The notes below the pieces were generated by a model that saw nothing but the letters and a program-made list of their open reading frames with translations, made no database searches and was not told the DNA's origin. Made by a program: the position numbers and the translations under genes. 64,000 nt of DNA. Origin: Erythrobacter sp. YJ-T3-07. GTDB lineage: Bacteria > Pseudomonadota > Alphaproteobacteria > Sphingomonadales > Sphingomonadaceae. The stretch covers positions 744,001 through 808,000 of the forward strand of contig NZ_JAEAGP010000001.1 in assembly GCF_015999305.1 (NCBI RefSeq), written 5' to 3'. Shown piece by piece: positions 60,809 through 64,000 of the stretch. The first letter of the stretch is position 1, and each line of letters opens with the position of its first letter.

Positions 60809-61852
60809 CTACTCCCCAGTCCCCTCGTACGCATCGACGATCCGCCCCACGATCGGGTGGCGGACCACGTCCGCGCTGGTGAAGCGGATCGTGCCGAAGC
60901 CTTCGATGCCTTCCAGCTTCTCGACCGCGTCGGCGAGGCCGCTCATGCGGTCGCCGCCGGGGATATCGACCTGCCGCGGATCGCCCGCCACCACCATCCG
61001 GCTGTTCTGGCCGAAGCGGGTGAGGAACATCTTCATCTGCTCGCGCGTGGTGTTCTGCGCCTCGTCGAGGATCACGAAGGCATCCGCCAGCGTGCGCCCG
61101 CGCATGAAGGCGATAGGCGCGATCTCGATCACGCCGCTGGCGATGTGCCGTTCCACCTGTTCGGGCGGCATGCAATCGTACAGCGCGTCGTAGAGCGGGC
61201 GCAGGAAGGGATCGACCTTCTCCTTCATGTCGCCGGGGAGGAACCCGATCTTCTCGCCCGCTTCCACCGCCGGGCGGCTGAGGATCAGTCGCTGCACGCT
61301 GCCGCTGGTCAGCTGCGCGACCGCCTGCGCGACCGCAAGGTAGGTCTTGCCGGTCCCCGCCGGGCCGAGCGCGAAGATGATGTCGTCGCGGCTCAGCGAG
61401 CGCATGTAATGCGCCTGCACCGCGCTGCGCGGAACGATGGTCTTGCGCCGGGTGCGGATCATGATCGGCGGTGCGCCGTCTTCGCCCGCGCGGCGGCCCT
61501 TGATGATTCCGTCGAGCGTGGGTTCGTTGGTCATCGCGATGATCGCCTCGATCGCGCCTTCGTCGAGGTCCTGCCCCAGCGCCAGCTTGTCGTACATTGC
61601 CTGCAGGACGTCGCGGGCGCGGGCGACCGAATCCTCCGGCCCTTCGATCATCACCTTGTCGCCGCGGGCGGAGATGAAGACCGACAGGCGGTTTTCCACC
61701 TGCACGAGGTTGGCATCGAACTGGCCGAACAGCGGGACCAGCAGGGACTGGTTCTCGAAATTCATTTCGGCCCGTGCGCGGCGTACTTCGCGCTGGGGGT
61801 GCGGTGGCGGGGAGAGCCGGGGCTCTCCGGCGCGAGTTGGTCTGCGGCCCAT
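60809..61852 (-). CDS. phoH: PhoH-family ATPase (YbeZ type)
   Basis: A 347-residue PhoH protein with a KH-like N-terminal part and an ATPase core: Walker A GPAGTGKTYLA near residue 145 and Walker B FVILDEAQN near 240, with SRPAVEAGEKIGFLPGD typical of the family. It acts with YbeY in RNA metabolism. AAAGGAG just upstream supports the start at 61852. Its usual neighbour ybeY is at 54.5 kb, not next to it. Confidence 0.94.
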   Translation of the reverse strand: MGRRPTRAGEPRLSPPPHPQREVRRARAEMNFENQSLLVPLFGQFDANLVQVENRLSVFISARGDKVMIEGPEDSVARARDVLQAMYDKLALGQDLDEGAIEAIIAMTNEPTLDGIIKGRRAGEDGAPPIMIRTRRKTIVPRSAVQAHYMRSLSRDDIIFALGPAGTGKTYLAVAQAVAQLTSGSVQRLILSRPAVEAGEKIGFLPGDMKEKVDPFLRPLYDALYDCMPPEQVERHIASGVIEIAPIAFMRGRTLADAFVILDEAQNTTREQMKMFLTRFGQNSRMVVAGDPRQVDIPGGDRMSGLADAVEKLEGIEGFGTIRFTSADVVRHPIVGRIVDAYEGTGE

Positions 61853-62090
61853 GCGCTCCTTTCAGGCTCGAGGCATTGCGAGTCCCGAATGTAAGGCGCG
61901 CGGCGGGCGAGGCAAGCGGCAGCAGCTCGCGCCGGTGGAAAGTCACCCGAGTGTCACGTGCGTGCGGGTGCGATACATTGCGCGACACAAAAAATGCGAT
62001 CCTGAACGGCCTCATGCGCCTTGCGTTCATATTGAGAGGCATAAATATGAATGCATGCCCGGTGGTGGGCATTGTTCAGGAGTGACCGGA

Positions 62091-62696
62091 ATGCGAAATC
62101 TTGTGATCATGGCGGTTGCCGCAGGACTGGTCCTGCCCACCGCTGCCAGTGCCCAGCAGCGTACCCCTGCCGAGCAGGCCGCGTGGGATGCGCGGATTGC
62201 CTCGCGCGAATCCTATGCCGCGCAGCAGCGTGGCGACGACCGGCGTGACGACCGCCGCGAGGCCCGCGACGACCGGCGTGAAGATCGTCGCGACGACAGG
62301 CGTGATGACCGGCGCGACGATCGTCGCGATGCGCGTCAGGATCGCCGCGACGACCGCCGCGAATGGCGTCAGGACCAGCGCGAAGACCGCCGCGACTATC
62401 GTCAGGCACGCCGCGATTACCGTGACTGGCGCGCGTACCGGCAGGCCGAGCGCAATGCCTTCCGTCGGGGTTCCTATTACGCCCCGCGCGGGCTGGCCTA
62501 TCGCCCGGTGCGGGTCGGTGCGCGGCTCAACTCGAACCTGTTCTGGGGCTCGCGTTACTGGGTCGACCCTTACGAATACTACCTGCCGCAGCCGCGCTAC
62601 GGCTACCAGCGCTACATCCGCTACGGCAATGATGTGCTGCTGATCGACACCCGCAACGGCCGCGTGCTGGTGGTGTACGACAGCTTCTTCTGGTGA
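62091..62696 (+). CDS. RcnB-like secreted protein with Arg/Asp repeats
   Basis: A 201-residue exported protein with signal peptide (MRNLVIMAVAAGLVLPTAASA). A long run of Asp-Arg-Arg repeats (about residues 48-110, units such as DDRRDDRR) precedes an aromatic C-terminal domain (SRYWVDPYEYYLPQPRYGYQRYIRYGNDVLLIDTRNGRVLVV), which resembles the RcnB family of periplasmic proteins. The charged repeat varies in unit length and may expand or contract. CAGGAG precedes the start; a terminator follows. Confidence 0.8.
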   Translation: MRNLVIMAVAAGLVLPTAASAQQRTPAEQAAWDARIASRESYAAQQRGDDRRDDRREARDDRREDRRDDRRDDRRDDRRDARQDRRDDRREWRQDQREDRRDYRQARRDYRDWRAYRQAERNAFRRGSYYAPRGLAYRPVRVGARLNSNLFWGSRYWVDPYEYYLPQPRYGYQRYIRYGNDVLLIDTRNGRVLVVYDSFFW

Positions 62697-62720
62697 TCTG
62701 AACCGGGAAGAGTGACGAAG

Positions 62721-62752
62721 CGCCTGGCCCCGCCGACGGGGTCAGGCGTTTT
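62721..62752 (+). terminator. Rho-independent terminator after the RcnB-like gene
   Basis: CGCCTGGCCCC (62721-62731) pairs with GGGGTCAGGCG (62738-62748) with one G-T mismatch, followed by TTTT. It is 25 bp past the stop codon. Confidence 0.88.
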
Positions 62753-62899
62753 CGTATGGACCGCTCCGTCTTCGAGCGGTTTGGAGCGGTAACGTCAGCG
62801 CTTTTGGCCCGCAGCGCGCGACACCTGCGACTGGACAGTTGAGAGTGCGCGGCTCTTCGCTAATGTAGAGAGAACGCATTGCCGCAGCAGAGGTCTTGC

Positions 62900-63412
62900 A
62901 TGTTCCCCAAGCGCGTCACCCTGATCCCGCTCGCTCTTTGTGCGTGCTCCCCACTGCCGCCATCGGCAACGGCAACTTCTGCGCCGCCTGTCGACGGTGC
63001 AGGCATGGTATGGTTGCAGAACGAGGTTGGCGCAGATGCGCTCTACCGCAGCGGGAATGTCGATCTCGATGGCGATGGTATCGACGAGATGCTGTTTTAC
63101 GTCGGCGGCCCTGGACGATGCGGGAGCGGCGGTTGCGACCTCTATGTGCTGCGCAATACCACCGATGGCATCGCGGTGATCGCACGGACCAGCGTCACCC
63201 AATTGCCGATCGGCGTCCTCGATACCTACCATCATGGGATGCGCGATATCGTTGTTTCCGTGGGCGGCGGCGGAATGCCCCATGGCTATCGCGTGTTGCG
63301 TTTCGACGGGCAAACCTATCCGGGCAATCCCACCGTTGCGCCCGCCGAACCGATCGACACGATCGGCACGCCGGTCATTTCGCAGGGCGATATGCGACCC
63401 ATCGTGTTCTGA
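62900..63412 (+). CDS. Lipoprotein with EF-hand-like acidic loop
   Basis: A 170-residue protein with a lipobox (ALCAC). The segment NVDLDGDGIDEML (near residue 56) resembles an EF-hand or FG-GAP calcium loop, and GPGRCGSGGCDLYVL has a cysteine pair. It is a periplasmic or outer-membrane lipoprotein of unknown function. AGAGG precedes the ATG at 62900; the earlier TTG is less likely. It abuts miaB (0 bp between stops). Confidence 0.72.
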   Translation: MFPKRVTLIPLALCACSPLPPSATATSAPPVDGAGMVWLQNEVGADALYRSGNVDLDGDGIDEMLFYVGGPGRCGSGGCDLYVLRNTTDGIAVIARTSVTQLPIGVLDTYHHGMRDIVVSVGGGGMPHGYRVLRFDGQTYPGNPTVAPAEPIDTIGTPVISQGDMRPIVF

Positions 63413-64000
63413 TCAGGCCAGCGTCGGCTCTGGTACTTTGCCCGCCAGCGAGTTCGGCCCGGCCTCGACCAGCTCCACCTCGACCAGATCGCCGATCTTC
63501 GTGTCCTCGCGCTCGAAGAACACCGATTGCAGCCACGGCGACTTGCCCAGCCACTGGCCGGGATACTTGCCCTTTTTCTCCACCAGCACTTCGCAGCTCC
63601 TGCCCACACTGGCGATATTGAACGCGTGCTGGTCGCGGTTGAGGCGGTCCTGCAGGCGGGCGAGGCGGTCCTTCATCACGTCCGGAGCAATCTGCCCGTC
63701 CATCCCCGCAGCGGGCGTGCCGGGGCGGGGCGAATACTTGAAGCTGAAGGCGTGCATGTAGCGGACCTCGTCCACCACCTTCAGCGTATCCTCGAACTCT
63801 GCCTCGGTCTCGCCAGGGAAGCCGACGATGAAATCGCCGCTGAGCGCAAGATCGGGCCGTGCCGCGCGGAAGCGTTCGATCAGCCGCAAGTAGCTTTCGA
63901 CCGTGTGGCTGCGGTTCATCGCCTTGAGCACGCGGTTATTGCCCGCCTGCACCGGCAGGTGGAGATAGGGCATCAGCTTGTCGAGCTCGCCATGCGCGGC
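63413..64000 (-). CDS. miaB: tRNA-2-methylthio-N6-dimethylallyladenosine synthase MiaB (C-terminal part; cut by window edge)
   Basis: The window holds about the last 196 residues, reading leftwards from the edge. LHLPVQAGNNRVLKAMNRSHTVESYL and DFIVGFPGETEAEFEDTLKVV are radical-SAM methylthiotransferase signatures, followed by the TRAM domain (GRSCEVLVEKKGKYPGQWLGKSPWLQSVFF). MiaB adds a methylthio group to i6A37 of tRNAs. The radical-SAM CxxxCxxC is outside the window. In many relatives phoH and ybeY follow directly; here two plus-strand genes intervene before phoH. Confidence 0.95.
   Translation of the reverse strand, partial: AAHGELDKLMPYLHLPVQAGNNRVLKAMNRSHTVESYLRLIERFRAARPDLALSGDFIVGFPGETEAEFEDTLKVVDEVRYMHAFSFKYSPRPGTPAAGMDGQIAPDVMKDRLARLQDRLNRDQHAFNIASVGRSCEVLVEKKGKYPGQWLGKSPWLQSVFFEREDTKIGDLVEVELVEAGPNSLAGKVPEPTLA

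Overview
The window looks like chromosomal DNA of an alphaproteobacterium of the order Sphingomonadales, most likely family Erythrobacteraceae. The reasons are the high GC content, the dense gene packing, the atpHAGD order, the rpmF-plsX-fabH-ihfA-merR run, DciA/MutY and SMC beside DsbA-like thiol proteins, DUF1489, HWE-family kinases and palindromic repeats of a type I associate with sphingomonads. This placement is inference from gene content; no 16S gene is present. I see no tRNA or rRNA gene, CRISPR array, prophage or intact insertion sequence.

Layout. 1-3.1 kb: F1 ATP synthase genes on the minus strand (atpD is cut by the window edge). 3.4-13 kb: scattered metabolism, defence and repair genes: a TauD-type dioxygenase, a membrane-anchored trypsin-like protease, Ada, a TetR regulator, a 49-codon cysteine-containing gene, a succinate-semialdehyde dehydrogenase-like enzyme, a siderophore-interacting protein behind a Fur-box-like site, and an Fe-S photolyase. 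13-26 kb: an HEYFH/TPR secreted protein, priA, fsa, cobT, a peptidoglycan amidase, a nitroreductase, small membrane and lipoproteins, and cysS carrying a palindromic repeat doublet in frame. 26-32 kb: a hydroxyacid dehydrogenase, a ThDP enzyme and an aldehyde dehydrogenase, then a divergent pair with an S24 repressor-like protein. 32-38 kb: a lone Flp pilin, a cytochrome c lipoprotein, an MBL hydrolase, then rpmF-plsX-fabH, ihfA and a merR-type gene. 38-45 kb: smc, two DsbA-fold proteins, dciA and divergent mutY. 45-50 kb: a serine hydrolase, nudC, a FrnE-like protein and a secreted TIM-barrel-like protein in a tight overlapping run, then small proteins. 50-55 kb: mgtE, a cyclophilin, a LysR regulator, corC and ybeY. 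55-60 kb: a divergent GIY-YIG/DUF2239 pair, an HWE kinase, a GGDEF protein and an OmpA-like protein. 60-64 kb: a GIY-YIG pseudogene between inverted palindromes, phoH, an RcnB-like protein, a lipoprotein and miaB (cut by the window edge).

How the parts fit. Most genes are housekeeping: energy (ATP synthase), lipid and nucleoid functions (plsX, fabH, ihfA), chromosome maintenance (smc, dciA, priA), DNA repair (ada, photolyase, mutY) and RNA maturation (miaB, phoH, ybeY). The usual miaB-phoH-ybeY-corC neighbourhood is present but split by about 6 kb of accessory genes. The most unusual material is a family of REP-like hairpins sharing a CGTCA-hairpin-TCC layout. They occur as inverted pairs inside cysS, just after cysS, and flanking a GIY-YIG nuclease gene that now carries an in-frame amber codon. 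This suggests a nuclease-linked palindromic repeat unit. A second GIY-YIG gene, divergent from a DUF2239 gene, has an inverted repeat whose arms lie over both predicted -10 regions.
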